Origin: Indioceanicola profundi
Lineage (GTDB): Bacteria; Pseudomonadota; Alphaproteobacteria; Azospirillales; Azospirillaceae
Direction of reading: 5' to 3'
NCBI RefSeq assembly: GCF_003568845.1
Contig: NZ_CP030128.1
Span: 124,001 to 188,000 of the forward strand
DNA length: 64,000 nucleotides
The notes beneath the pieces are model-generated. The model saw only the letters and a list, made by a program, of their open reading frames with translations, had not been told where the DNA came from and ran no database searches. How positions within the stretch are numbered: position 1 is the stretch's first letter; every line of letters starts with the position of its first letter. Positions 54,760-63,748 of this stretch are shown in pieces. The translations under genes were made by a program, and so were the position numbers.

Positions 54760-55880
54760 TGTGCTGCCTCCACGGCCGCCTTGACGGCGTCCTCCATCAG
54801 GTCATAGGGCTCAACGCCCAACTCCGCGCGGACTAAGCGAACCGCCTCATCCTCGCCAGTGCCATGGATCGAGAAAAACACGGGCAGGGTGGGCTTGAGC
54901 TCTTTCCAGGCTTTCACCACACCGTCGGCCATCACGTCCGTGCGGGCAAAAGCGCCGCAGAAGTTGATGACCAGGCTCCGGACCCCAGGGTTCGAGAGCA
55001 CAAGATCAAGCGCCTCCGTCCCTTTGGTGTAGGCTTCGCCACCAATCTCTAGGAAGTTTGCCGGCCGCCCGCCGAAGTGGCTGATCACATCCATAGTGGT
55101 CATCGTCAGGCCAGCCCCATTGGCAAGGACGCCGACATTGCCCTCCAGCTGGATGTACTTCAAATGCAGGTCGCGACCACGTTCTTCCAAGTCGGTTAGG
55201 GTCTCCGGCGAGCCGAGTGGCGCGATCTCAGCCTGGCGGTACAGGGCGCTGTCGTCCAGCGTGAGCTTGCAATCTACTGGCACCACCCGCCCGTCGCCGA
55301 GGAGGGCCAAGGGATTGACCTCAACCAGTTCGGCGTCGTGTGTGCGATAAACCCGGTAAAGCTCGGCCAAGAAGTCCGCAACCGCTCCGCTCGCATCCCC
55401 TAGATCAAGGCCGAGCAGGAGCCGGCGCGCATCGGCCGCCTGAAAGCCCACGCGAATGTCCACAGCCATGCGACGGAGCGCATCCGGCCGTTCTGCTGCA
55501 ACCTCTTCAATGTCCATCCCGCCCTCTGTTGAGAACAGCACCAGAGGGCTGCGGCTTGTAGGATCGTTCAATACCGCGGCATAGAACTCCCGGGCGATGT
55601 CGGCGCGCTCCTCGACAAGAACATGCCGAACCGGGTGCCCCCCGATTTCCATGCCAATGATCGCCTCCGCCGCTGCAGTGGCTTCCTCGGGTGTCGCCGC
55701 GAGCTTGACACCACCAGCTTTTCCACGCTTCCCGGTTGGGACCTGTGCCTTGACGACCACCGCGCCAATCTCGCGCGCGGCATCGCCCGCCTCGGCGGGG
55801 GTAAGGCAAAGCCGGCCGCGGGGAATCGGGATGCCAGCGCGTGCAAGGACGGTCTTACCAGCATGCTCTTCGAAGTTCAT
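54756..55880 (-). CDS. NDP-forming acyl-CoA ligase, beta subunit (SucC-like)
   Basis: A 374-residue ATP-grasp protein homologous to succinyl-CoA synthetase beta. It begins MNFEEHAGKTVLARAGIPIP and has VVKAQVPTGKRGKAGGVKLA, a subunit interface with ELVEVNPLALLGDGRVVPVD, QLEGNVGVLANGAGLTM and GGRPANFLEIGGEA. ATG 55880 has AAGGAG at proper spacing; the open frame extends 156 bp further but over the aldehyde dehydrogenase gene. Forms the active enzyme with the alpha subunit encoded next. Confidence 0.9.
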   Translation of the reverse strand: MNFEEHAGKTVLARAGIPIPRGRLCLTPAEAGDAAREIGAVVVKAQVPTGKRGKAGGVKLAATPEEATAAAEAIIGMEIGGHPVRHVLVEERADIAREFYAAVLNDPTSRSPLVLFSTEGGMDIEEVAAERPDALRRMAVDIRVGFQAADARRLLLGLDLGDASGAVADFLAELYRVYRTHDAELVEVNPLALLGDGRVVPVDCKLTLDDSALYRQAEIAPLGSPETLTDLEERGRDLHLKYIQLEGNVGVLANGAGLTMTTMDVISHFGGRPANFLEIGGEAYTKGTEALDLVLSNPGVRSLVINFCGAFARTDVMADGVVKAWKELKPTLPVFFSIHGTGEDEAVRLVRAELGVEPYDLMEDAVKAAVEAAQ

Positions 55881-55890
55881 GGCCTTCTCC

Positions 55891-57321
55891 TTAGCGTCCG
55901 TGACGTGCCCAGAAAGGCCCGAAGAGATCGTCCTCGCTCGGCTTGTCCTCCGGAATTGGCGTAACGAGATGAGTAATGTTGAGAAAGTGCTTGTAGTTGA
56001 GGTTCTCGGAGATGGAATTCTTCTGCCAGCTGCCACACCCCATGCTCAGCGTGAAGTTCAGGCCGCTGTTGAAACCTCCGCCATTGCCGAAGGTGTGGGC
56101 AAAATTGACGAGCACCCGCACTACGTCCAATTCCTCGGCCAGACGCCGCGCGTGATCTGGGGTCTGGGTGTGGATGCCGCAGGAATGACCCTTGCCCTGG
56201 TGCTCCAAGATCTCGCGCACCCGGTCCATGGCCGTCTCGAAATCGGAAGCACGGTAGACCGTCAGCACCAGTGACAGCTTCTCGCCGGAGAAGGGGAAGC
56301 CTTTGCCAACGCCGGTTTCCTCGACCATAAAGAAGCGGGCTTTCTCAGCTGCGGCGGGCAAGTTGAAACTGCGGGCGAGTATGTCCGCATCACGGGCGAT
56401 CAGGTTCCGGTTCAGCTTGCCATTTTGCCAAAGCGCCTCTTGCACGCGCTGCTTTTCCTCGGCGGTGCACAAATATCCGCCCACATCGTTCAACGCGGCG
56501 ATTGCGCGATCATAAACCGCGTCGAGAATGATCACCGCGTTCTCGGAAGAGCACGATGTCGAATTGTCGAAGGTCTTCGAGGCATGAATCTTCTGCGCTG
56601 CCTCGGAAAGATTCGCGCTCTCATCAATAATAACGGGGACATTACCTGCCCCTACGCCAATATTCGGCGTACCGCACGTTGCTGCACGACGAACATTATC
56701 CTGGGATCCTGTGACGACAACCAAGTCAACGGCTTCCATCAAAGCCTGGGTCAGATCCTTTGTAATCGGCGGCGGCACCATCTGCACGAGGTCCGCGGGG
56801 GCGCCGATACGAGCGAGTTCCTTGCGCATATAATCGACCACACGTGCGGTAGTGGCCGACCCCATCGGCGAAGGAGCAATGATGATGGCATTCCGTCCCT
56901 TGATCGCCATCATGGCCTTGTTGACAGGGGTGGCGCCCGGATTGGTCGAGGGCGTGACCGCAGCGACCACGCCCATCGGCTTGGCGTATTTAACGATACC
57001 CTTTGCGGCGTCCTCCTCGATGATGCCAACCGAGCGGACTCGCAGGAGGTCCCGCAGCGTTCCAAATGTTTTCCGCTGTTTCTTTATAACCTTGTCGGCA
57101 ACGTTGCCGAGCCCGGTGTCGGCAACAGCGAGCTCGGCAATTTCCCGCGCCCGCGTGGGCTCATAAAGTGACCAGGCGAGAGCCGCGACGGCATCATCAG
57201 TCTGCTCCTGCGTGGCATTGGCGAAGGCATGCTGGGCGGTTCGCGCCCGCGCCACGAGGTCAGCAATGATAGCGCGCGCGTCGGTTTGGACGGTTTTTGG
57301 CTCCACAGCAATGCTGCTCAT
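55891..57321 (-). CDS. sauS: Acylating aldehyde dehydrogenase, sulfoacetaldehyde dehydrogenase-like
   Basis: A 476-residue CoA-dependent aldehyde dehydrogenase (EutE/AdhE-type). The catalytic Cys257 sits in FDNSTSCSSENAVI; GVVAAVTPSTNPGATPVNKA and PNIGVGAGNVPVIID are typical. The C-terminal FNSGLNFTLSMGCGSWQKNS and SENLNYKHFLNITH match what I recall of the sulfoacetaldehyde dehydrogenase (acylating) SauS, which reduces sulfoacetyl-CoA with NADPH. An ordinary acetaldehyde or succinate-semialdehyde acylating enzyme is the alternative. It sits between the transporter and the acyl-CoA ligase, as expected for the reductive step. Confidence 0.75.
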   Translation of the reverse strand: MSSIAVEPKTVQTDARAIIADLVARARTAQHAFANATQEQTDDAVAALAWSLYEPTRAREIAELAVADTGLGNVADKVIKKQRKTFGTLRDLLRVRSVGIIEEDAAKGIVKYAKPMGVVAAVTPSTNPGATPVNKAMMAIKGRNAIIIAPSPMGSATTARVVDYMRKELARIGAPADLVQMVPPPITKDLTQALMEAVDLVVVTGSQDNVRRAATCGTPNIGVGAGNVPVIIDESANLSEAAQKIHASKTFDNSTSCSSENAVIILDAVYDRAIAALNDVGGYLCTAEEKQRVQEALWQNGKLNRNLIARDADILARSFNLPAAAEKARFFMVEETGVGKGFPFSGEKLSLVLTVYRASDFETAMDRVREILEHQGKGHSCGIHTQTPDHARRLAEELDVVRVLVNFAHTFGNGGGFNSGLNFTLSMGCGSWQKNSISENLNYKHFLNITHLVTPIPEDKPSEDDLFGPFWARHGR

Positions 57322-57342
57322 GGTGGATTCTCCCGGTTGGAG

Positions 57343-58890
57343 TTATCGTGGCCGTGCCGAGCCGACCAAGTTGTCGGCGGCGGTGCGGCGAGGCTGGCGA
57401 GGGGCTCGGGAAAACAGCGGCCGGATGATCGGCCAAAGTGACCAGACCACGAAGATCAGCGAAAGGCCTATGATTGTGCCGCTGATCGGCCGCGTGAAGA
57501 AAATCGTTGGATCCTGCTCATAGCTGGCCAACGACGTCAAAAAATAGCGCTCGGCAAGGGGGCCAAGGATCACGCCCAGCACCAGCGGTGCGGATGGAAA
57601 GTGCAGATGCTTCATAAAGAAGCCGGCGACTCCAAACGCGAGACAGACATACACATCAAAGATGTTGTTACGGACCCCGTAGGCGCCGACCACGCTCAAC
57701 ACAATGATAAAGGCGCCGAGGATGGCCGGCGGAACCCGCATCAGCGTCGAGAAGCCGCGCGCCACGCCGAATGCGGCGACAACCATCAGCAAATTGGCGG
57801 CCAACATGCTCACAAATATGGTGTAAACGAGGTTGGCATTGGTGGCGAATAACATTGGGCCCGGGTTCAGGCCATGGATCAGCATAGCTGCAAGCATAAT
57901 CGCAGTGGCCGCACTGCCGGGAATTCCAAGCGTCAGAAGAGGGATTAGGGCCGCGCCGGTGGTGGCGTTCTTGGCCGCTTCAGGCGCGGCGAGGCCTTGC
58001 TCAACACCAGTTCCAAACTCATGGCCACGCCCTGATGCTTGCCGCTCAACACCGTAGGCAATCACAGCTCCCACCGTCGCACCGGCACCTGGGATCATTC
58101 CGATCATGCAGCCCAGACCGCCGCCGCGAAGGATAGATCCTTTTATCTTCCAGATATCTCGGAAATAAATTTGGCGACCGGGAGCCTGCTTTACGATACC
58201 TTTTTTGCTCGCGGGCGCACAGATCAGGTCGATCACTTCGCCGATCGCAAATAGGCCGATCATAACCACCGTGAAGTTGATGCCGCTCTCTAGTTCAGGA
58301 ACGCCGAAAGTAAGGCGGGTCATGCCGTACATCGGGTCGATGCCCATCGTGCCAATCAGCAATCCCACGAACAGTGACAAGGTGCTCAGTAGCGGCGCGT
58401 CCTTGGCGATCGCAATAACACTGGCAAGCCCGAGCACAGTCGCGGCGAAAAACTCTGGTTGATCGAATGTTAAGGCAAAGCGTGCAAAGGGTGGAGATCC
58501 AAAGGTCAGCAGTAGGGCACTCGCAATGCCGCCGCACGCAGACGCCGTAATTGCGATGCCAAGGGCGCGCATCGATAGCCCTTTGCGGGTCATCGGATAG
58601 CCGTCCCAGCAGGACGGAAGGGATGCAGGCGTGCCCGGAATATTGATTAAGATAGAGGATATCGAGCCACCAAAGACTCCCCCCACATAGATGGCCCCCA
58701 GGAACGTCATGGCTGTGACTGGCGCCATCAGGTAAGTGAAAGGCAAGGCCATGGCCATGGCATTCACAAAGGAAATTCCCGGGAGCGCGCCGGCCACAAC
58801 ACCGATCATCAGGCCAACGACCAGCATCAGGAAATTGTGCGGATCAAAGGCGCCAGCCATGCCGGTGAGGAGTAGGTCAAACGTTTCCAT
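57343..58890 (-). CDS. tctA: Tripartite tricarboxylate transporter, large membrane subunit
   Basis: A 515-residue TctA protein with about 12 helices. Typical are VGLMIGVVAGALPGISFVNA, GSISSILINIPGTPASLPSC, GLGCMIGMIPGAGATVGAVI and LLTLGIPGSAATAIMLAAML. It drives uptake with the ion gradient, fed by TctC. The gene lies 19 bp behind tctB and 21 bp ahead of the aldehyde dehydrogenase. In sulfonate-degrading bacteria Tct, TRAP or ABC systems can bring in the sulfonate; that assignment is by context. Confidence 0.92.
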   Translation of the reverse strand: METFDLLLTGMAGAFDPHNFLMLVVGLMIGVVAGALPGISFVNAMAMALPFTYLMAPVTAMTFLGAIYVGGVFGGSISSILINIPGTPASLPSCWDGYPMTRKGLSMRALGIAITASACGGIASALLLTFGSPPFARFALTFDQPEFFAATVLGLASVIAIAKDAPLLSTLSLFVGLLIGTMGIDPMYGMTRLTFGVPELESGINFTVVMIGLFAIGEVIDLICAPASKKGIVKQAPGRQIYFRDIWKIKGSILRGGGLGCMIGMIPGAGATVGAVIAYGVERQASGRGHEFGTGVEQGLAAPEAAKNATTGAALIPLLTLGIPGSAATAIMLAAMLIHGLNPGPMLFATNANLVYTIFVSMLAANLLMVVAAFGVARGFSTLMRVPPAILGAFIIVLSVVGAYGVRNNIFDVYVCLAFGVAGFFMKHLHFPSAPLVLGVILGPLAERYFLTSLASYEQDPTIFFTRPISGTIIGLSLIFVVWSLWPIIRPLFSRAPRQPRRTAADNLVGSARPR

Positions 58891-58909
58891 GGTCTTCCTC
58901 CCGCATGGA

Positions 58910-59494
58910 TCAGTAAATGCCGAGGGCGCGGTACATATACACCGTCAATTCGTCGAAAACGCCATGCCCCCGGTCGAGCGGCATTTGCGCGAGCATTACG
59001 AACATGTAGAGAATTGCGAGGGTCCCCAGCAGCGTGACGGGAACGACGATGCTTGGCCGCCGCACCCCTCCGAACAGACACCAGAGCGCGATATAGGCCA
59101 GGGTCGAGAGCAGAAAGCCGATTTGGGGGATCGCCAAGCCGTACAGGATCACAAGGGCCAACCCCACAGCCGCGCGGCGCTTGTTATAGGCGTGCTCGTC
59201 CGGCGCAGCCGTGGCTGGAGCCGCCGCTGCTGCCTCCTCCAGCACCCCGCCATGGCTGATGGGGTCCTCTTTGAGGTGAAGCATGCTGGCTCTAAATTCG
59301 ATCAACAGCCAGATCAGCGCACAGATGCCGATGCCGATGAGCATGAATCTGGGCCAACCGGCAGGACCGACGAGCCCGGGCATGCCGTCCAGCATATCGG
59401 GATCTTGGACGATGTGGTTCCAGAGCACGAGGGCGCCGACGAGGAAGGCGATCGGACCCGCAGTGCGCCGCACGCTGGTGGGGAGCAACGACAT
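58910..59494 (-). CDS. tctB: Tripartite tricarboxylate transporter, small membrane subunit
   Basis: A 194-residue TctB-type protein with about five helices (GPIAFLVGALVLWNHIV, FMLIGIGICALIWLLIEF, AVGLALVILYGLAIPQIGFL, STLAYIALWCLF, IVVPVTLLGTLAILYMFVML). It pairs with TctA. It is separated from tctC by a stable hairpin (59525-59557). Confidence 0.85.
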   Translation of the reverse strand: MSLLPTSVRRTAGPIAFLVGALVLWNHIVQDPDMLDGMPGLVGPAGWPRFMLIGIGICALIWLLIEFRASMLHLKEDPISHGGVLEEAAAAAPATAAPDEHAYNKRRAAVGLALVILYGLAIPQIGFLLSTLAYIALWCLFGGVRRPSIVVPVTLLGTLAILYMFVMLAQMPLDRGHGVFDELTVYMYRALGIY

Positions 59495-59524
59495 CGGTCT
59501 CTCCTGGAGTTTTTGCTTTCAAGC

Positions 59525-59557
59525 AGGATCCAAGCGGGACGGGTCCGCTTGGATCCT
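59525..59557. terminator. Intercistronic hairpin between tctC and tctB
   Basis: AGGATCCAAGCGG and its exact complement form a 13-bp stem around a 7-base loop, directly after the tctC stop. There is no T-run, so it is more likely an mRNA-stabilising or partial attenuation element that yields more binding protein than membrane subunits, as is common in transporter operons. Confidence 0.65.
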
Positions 59558-59575
59558 CGTGCACATGCCCACGGA

Positions 59576-60547
59576 TTATTCCTTGTCTTTGAAGCGGGCC
59601 ATGTACCCTTTTACGTTCTCGTAGAACCGCTCCACCGTGTCCTTGACCTTTTCAGGCGGGTAGGTACCCTCAACGCAGGTATAGGTTTCCTCGCAGAACT
59701 TCTGCCATTCCGGGCTCGCCAGGACCTTCTGGGCGACGGCATGCAGGGTCTGTACCCGCTCCGGCGGAGTCTGGGCCGGCACAACAATGGTGCGGAAATT
59801 CGGCAGGTCGTTGATTTTCATCCCGAGTTCAGCCGAGGTCGGGACGTCGGGGAAAGCGGGATGACGCACTTCGTCAAAGGTGATGATCGGCTTTAGGTCG
59901 CCAGACTTAAGGAACTGGACCACGTCGCCAGGTTCCTCATAGATAGCGTCTGTATGCCGGCCCACGGTAGAGGCGTAACGCTCGGCGGGCTTGGCGAAGG
60001 GAACATTGGTTGTTTTCACGCCCACGGTTGCCAGGTACTTCAGCGTAATATCGTCCTGGGTGCCATAGCCAGACGTGGCGACGCGTAGCTTGCCTGGAGC
60101 TTCTTTCGCCAGCTTGGCAAAATCATCATAGCTCTGGATCTGGCTGTCCTTGGACACGAAGAGCATCGAGGGCGAATTCTGGGTCATCGCGACATAGGCG
60201 AAGTCGTCGGGCTTGGCGCTGCCAAGACCCGCACCCCAGGCTGACACGGACAAGGCGATCAGGGTGCCCACCGTATATCCATCCGGTGCGTTGGTCAGCA
60301 CCCGGGTAAGCCCAGCATTGCCGGACGCGCCGGAAATATTGACAACGGGCATGGCAACGCCGAGTTCTTTTTCCGCTAAACGGGCGAACTGGCGCGCCAT
60401 CAGATCGGCACCGCCACCAGGCCCAAAAGTGGCAATAACCTCGATCGGCCGTGAGGGATATTTTTCCTGTGCGTGGGCCGTCCCGGTGGATGCAGCGACC
60501 AGTGCGGCGATGCTGAGGCCGAGAAGGTGAGCATTTACTTTCTTCAT
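59576..60547 (-). CDS. tctC: Tripartite tricarboxylate transporter solute-binding protein (Bug family)
   Basis: A 323-residue periplasmic binding protein. The signal peptide (MKKVNAHLLGLSIAALVAAS...GTAHA) is followed by YPSRPIEVIATFGPGGGADL, the conserved N-terminal loop of Bug proteins, and GASGNAGLTRVL. The family binds carboxylates through two water-bridged loops. ATG 60547 is six bases behind GGAGG; ATG 60550 is adjacent. Separated by 66 bp from the Pta-like gene upstream. Confidence 0.9.
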   Translation of the reverse strand: MKKVNAHLLGLSIAALVAASTGTAHAQEKYPSRPIEVIATFGPGGGADLMARQFARLAEKELGVAMPVVNISGASGNAGLTRVLTNAPDGYTVGTLIALSVSAWGAGLGSAKPDDFAYVAMTQNSPSMLFVSKDSQIQSYDDFAKLAKEAPGKLRVATSGYGTQDDITLKYLATVGVKTTNVPFAKPAERYASTVGRHTDAIYEEPGDVVQFLKSGDLKPIITFDEVRHPAFPDVPTSAELGMKINDLPNFRTIVVPAQTPPERVQTLHAVAQKVLASPEWQKFCEETYTCVEGTYPPEKVKDTVERFYENVKGYMARFKDKE

Positions 60548-60613
60548 CATTCTCCTCCCAGGTTGTAGAGACATATCCGAGCTTCCTGATTGGCTCGGTT
60601 CCGGCGAAGTGAG

Positions 60614-61600
60614 CTAGAGGCCGGTCACGGCCTGTATTGCTGGTCCAGTCTGGACCAGCGGCGGCAAGTCCGTTGACCTGCTGCTGGCCAGAATTTTGGC
60701 AATCGCCGCGGCGGCGATGCGCGCTTCCGGCGGATCGGCCCGCGAGGTCAATATGATCGGAACCGCAGCGCCCAGAACCACGCCGGCTGCGACCGCCCCA
60801 AGAAAATGCACCATCATTTTGAAAAGCGCGTTCCCGGTATCGATGCTTGGCACGACCAGCACATCGGCTACGCCTGCACAGGGATGGTTCAGTCCCTTGA
60901 TGCGCGCCGCCTCGACCGATACGGCAAGATCAAGTGCCATTGGACCAAAGACACGGGCCCCCTCAACCGCACCTGCAGCACAGCGCCGGGTCAGCTCAGC
61001 TGCATCGATCGACGAGGGAACGCGGTGCGTGACTTCCTCTGTACAGGACAGGAGCGCCACCCGGGGCTCCGTACAGCCAAGCAATTTCGCAAGTTCAACG
61101 GCGTTGCGGATGATATCAAGTTTGGTGTCCACATCGGGCGCAATATTTACGGCAGCATCGGTGATGATGAGTTCGCGTCCTGTGGATGGCACTGTCATGT
61201 GGAACGCATGTGTGAACCGCCGACCGATGCGCAGGCCATGCTGCCGGTCAAGGGCAGCGGACAGAAGAGTATCGGTATGAAGATGGCCCTTCATCAGAAT
61301 GCCAACCTCACCGGAGCGGGCTAGGGCAACGGACAAGCGTGCCGCGCTTGTCTCGTCCTGAGCTGGGATTACGCAGGCACCATGCAGATTCCAACCAATC
61401 TCGCGGGCCTTTCGTGTAATAATGTCGGGGTCGCCAACGAGTACTGGCTCGATTAGACCATGTTGGGCGGCCCGCCACGCGCCTGCGAGCGCCACCGCCG
61501 ATCCAGCTGCGACCACCGCAGCCGGAACAGCCTCAGACATCCCCGCCCGGGTTAAAAGCCGTTCCGGACACCCGTTCTGAAGCGCAAATGCGCCGGCCAT
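60614..61600 (-). CDS. Phosphate acetyl/butyryltransferase-family protein
   Basis: A 328-residue PTA_PTB-fold protein. Segments: AWRAAQHGLIEPVLVGDPDI, GEVGILMKGHLHTDTLL, ITDAAVNIAPDVDTKLDIIR, ALLSCTEEV, CAGVADVLVVPSIDTGNALF and GVVLGAAVPIILTSRADPPE. It interconverts acyl-CoA and acyl phosphate. In sulfonate breakdown a Pta turns the acetyl phosphate made by Xsc into acetyl-CoA, which fits this operon. ATG 61600 has AAGGAGGG upstream. First structural gene after the IclR gene. Confidence 0.85.
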   Translation of the reverse strand: MAGAFALQNGCPERLLTRAGMSEAVPAAVVAAGSAVALAGAWRAAQHGLIEPVLVGDPDIITRKAREIGWNLHGACVIPAQDETSAARLSVALARSGEVGILMKGHLHTDTLLSAALDRQHGLRIGRRFTHAFHMTVPSTGRELIITDAAVNIAPDVDTKLDIIRNAVELAKLLGCTEPRVALLSCTEEVTHRVPSSIDAAELTRRCAAGAVEGARVFGPMALDLAVSVEAARIKGLNHPCAGVADVLVVPSIDTGNALFKMMVHFLGAVAAGVVLGAAVPIILTSRADPPEARIAAAAIAKILASSRSTDLPPLVQTGPAIQAVTGL

Positions 61601-61685
61601 GATTCCCTCCTTCAGTGGACAGCAAAGCCCTGTTGGGGAGCAGCTGCGCAATAGCATGCCTGATCCTGGTTGGACCGGCTGTGCG

Positions 61686-62588
61686 TCAGGTGTGACACCG
61701 ATCTGTTGGAGGATCCGTGAGGCCGGAGCCACTCGTCGGCGGCGCAGCTTCGTTGCTGGTTTCCGCCGACTGCATGCATTCGCCAAATACCGGAGCAAGG
61801 GCGTTTGCGGCGCCGAGCAGTATCGGCAGATGGGTGGCGATGTTGGCGCGTGTAACCCTGGCCTTCGGTGCCTGAATGGCAAGCGCGGCAATCACGCGGC
61901 CGGCACCGTTGCGAATGGGAACGGCGGTACAAAACACGCCCGGCACATACTCTTCGTCATCAACCGCATAACTGCTTGCGCGGATTGCGATGAGTTCACG
62001 GAGCAAAAGTTCAGGATTGCACAGGGTATGGTCTGTGAAGCGGGGCAGCGATAAGCCTTGAAGTATCCGCGCTTGTAATGTGTCGGACAGATGCGCCAGG
62101 AACAGCTTTCCCATTGCTGTACAGTGCAGCGGGACGCGCGATCCAACGCCGAAATTGAGCCGGAGAGGCGAGTTGCCGGCTTCAACGCGGTCGAGATAGA
62201 CAACATCGCCCCCGTCAAAAACACCAACGTTGCAAGTCTCGCCAAGTTCAAAGCTCAGATTGCGCAAAATCGCACGTGCAGGCGCATCGGCCAGAGCAGC
62301 CCGTAGCGCATCGAGCGCCAAGTGTCTAAGCCGCGGCCCGATCATTATTGCGCGACGATCCAGATTCCGCGTCAGATATCCCTTCTCCTCAAGGGCTCCA
62401 ACCAGCCGATGTGCAGTTGGCTTTGGCAACTCGAGCCGGTCGATGATTTCCCGAATGAGGATAGGCCGGCCGGCTGCGGCAACAGTTTCGAGCACGGCAA
62501 GGATCCGCTCTCCCGCCCCCTTTAGGTCTACCGGGTCGGAGGCAGCAGGCGGTGTTTCAGTCTGGTAATCCGCAGTCAGACGGATCAT
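61686..62588 (-). CDS. IclR-family transcriptional regulator (copy 2), SauR-like by context
   Basis: A 300-residue IclR regulator. It has winged HTH (REIIDRLELPKPTAHRLVGA) and effector domain (GETCNVGVFDGGDVVYLDRV, RLNFGVGSRVPLHCTAMGKL, DDEEYVPGVFCTAVPIRNGA), close to the IclR at 43478. ATG 62588 follows GGGAGG. It heads the catabolic run, same strand, 85 bp before the Pta-like gene. As I recall, the sulfoacetate cluster of Cupriavidus also has an IclR-type regulator (SauR). It likely senses the substrate or its CoA ester. Confidence 0.88.
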   Translation of the reverse strand: MIRLTADYQTETPPAASDPVDLKGAGERILAVLETVAAAGRPILIREIIDRLELPKPTAHRLVGALEEKGYLTRNLDRRAIMIGPRLRHLALDALRAALADAPARAILRNLSFELGETCNVGVFDGGDVVYLDRVEAGNSPLRLNFGVGSRVPLHCTAMGKLFLAHLSDTLQARILQGLSLPRFTDHTLCNPELLLRELIAIRASSYAVDDEEYVPGVFCTAVPIRNGAGRVIAALAIQAPKARVTRANIATHLPILLGAANALAPVFGECMQSAETSNEAAPPTSGSGLTDPPTDRCHT

Positions 62589-63748
62589 AGCGCATCCTCC
62601 CAGCCAAGAGCTATCCGCTCGCTTTCGAGAGCTTTTCGCCCGCATTCTGGAGACTATGGCTCCACGTCACGGTCTGCTCTTTTTCGGCCAATCGTCTCAT
62701 GTAGAGAGACGTTGTGTTTCATCAATCCACCTGTCTGCCGGTGAGCGCAAGGAAAAATAACATCCTACCCATTTTGCCCGTTTGCTCAGGGAGAACATTA
62801 CATTCTGCCAAGGAAGGCAAACCGGGCCGGGGATCTGGAGATTCGGTTAGCGAAGCGGAATTGCGCTGCTCGCCGGATCGCGAGACCCCTCAAGCAAGCG
62901 CCTTCCGTCTCTGGAAGAATCTGGAGCAAGGCTGGCGACATGTGAAAAATGGCGACCAGCGTAGGACTCCGTGTCTGGACAATATGCGCCAGCTTTGTGT
63001 CGGGAACACTCGCGGGCTACGTGTCGGATAGCAACTCCGGTAAGTCAGGCCTCTGGCCAGCAAGCAGCTGAAAAGCCGCACTATCCGGACCATAATATTT
63101 GGTCACACGCTTTCAGGAATCGGCAGTTCATCAAGGCTAATTACCGCCGATGCCATTCCTGCTGATCAGACCGCCGGGCCGCTCATGCTCACCTAGTCAG
63201 ACAGGCGAAACCTCAGGCTCAGCGTGCCGGCAGCCAGCATCGCCGACGTGGCGCGATACTAAAAGTAGGTAGGGCCATATTTCTGCTTGCGCAAGGAGCA
63301 GCGGCGGTGATTTATGAAACAGAATGTCTCTTTCAATGAGACCAGAAGCCGTAAAGGCGGTAGCCCACGGATCAGGTGGGCAGTTGGCTGAAAAACAGGC
63401 CAACAGTGCCTGGCTGGGAGGACGCATCATGATCTGCCAAGACCCAAATTCGCATATCAGTATGCCATCTGAGATTCGTTCGGATCATATCGCTCCGGCA
63501 TCTAAGTCGCCTGTTGGCGACGCAAAGAAATCGCGATAGTTCCGCGTGTGGTCGCCTGGACCGGCGGAACGGGAGCGTACAGAGATGGCGCCGAAAATGG
63601 TAGTTTCACGATTTGGCGAATATGCCGCTCTGCTCCGCTTATACCGTAAGGGAATCTAGCTCCGGGCCGGGTTCATCTTTGCATGTACGTCCAGGTCCTC
63701 TGCCCGCGCCCAGAATACAAGGGTCAAGTGGGAAAGGGATAGCAGAAG
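62589..63748. other. 1.2-kb stretch without secure gene
   Basis: The right part should hold the promoter of the edge gene, the left part that of the IclR operon. A 71-residue plus frame at 63324-63539 (EAVKAVAHGSGGQLAEKQAN, SAWLGGRIMICQDPNSHI) looks slightly protein-like but has no family and no clear ribosome site. Other frames are unremarkable. Confidence 0.4.
62693..62711. promoter_or_regulatory. CGTCTC-N7-GAGACG inverted repeat upstream of IclR operon
   Basis: Perfect 6-bp arms around a 7-bp spacer lie about 105 bp before the IclR start. IclR regulators bind short inverted repeats near their own promoter, so this is a candidate operator. No second copy was confirmed elsewhere. Confidence 0.3.

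Noticed and set aside
54756-55880. SucCD pair as the TCA-cycle succinyl-CoA synthetase
   Set aside because: It is embedded in a catabolic operon on a plasmid, coupled to soeA, not to TCA-cycle genes.
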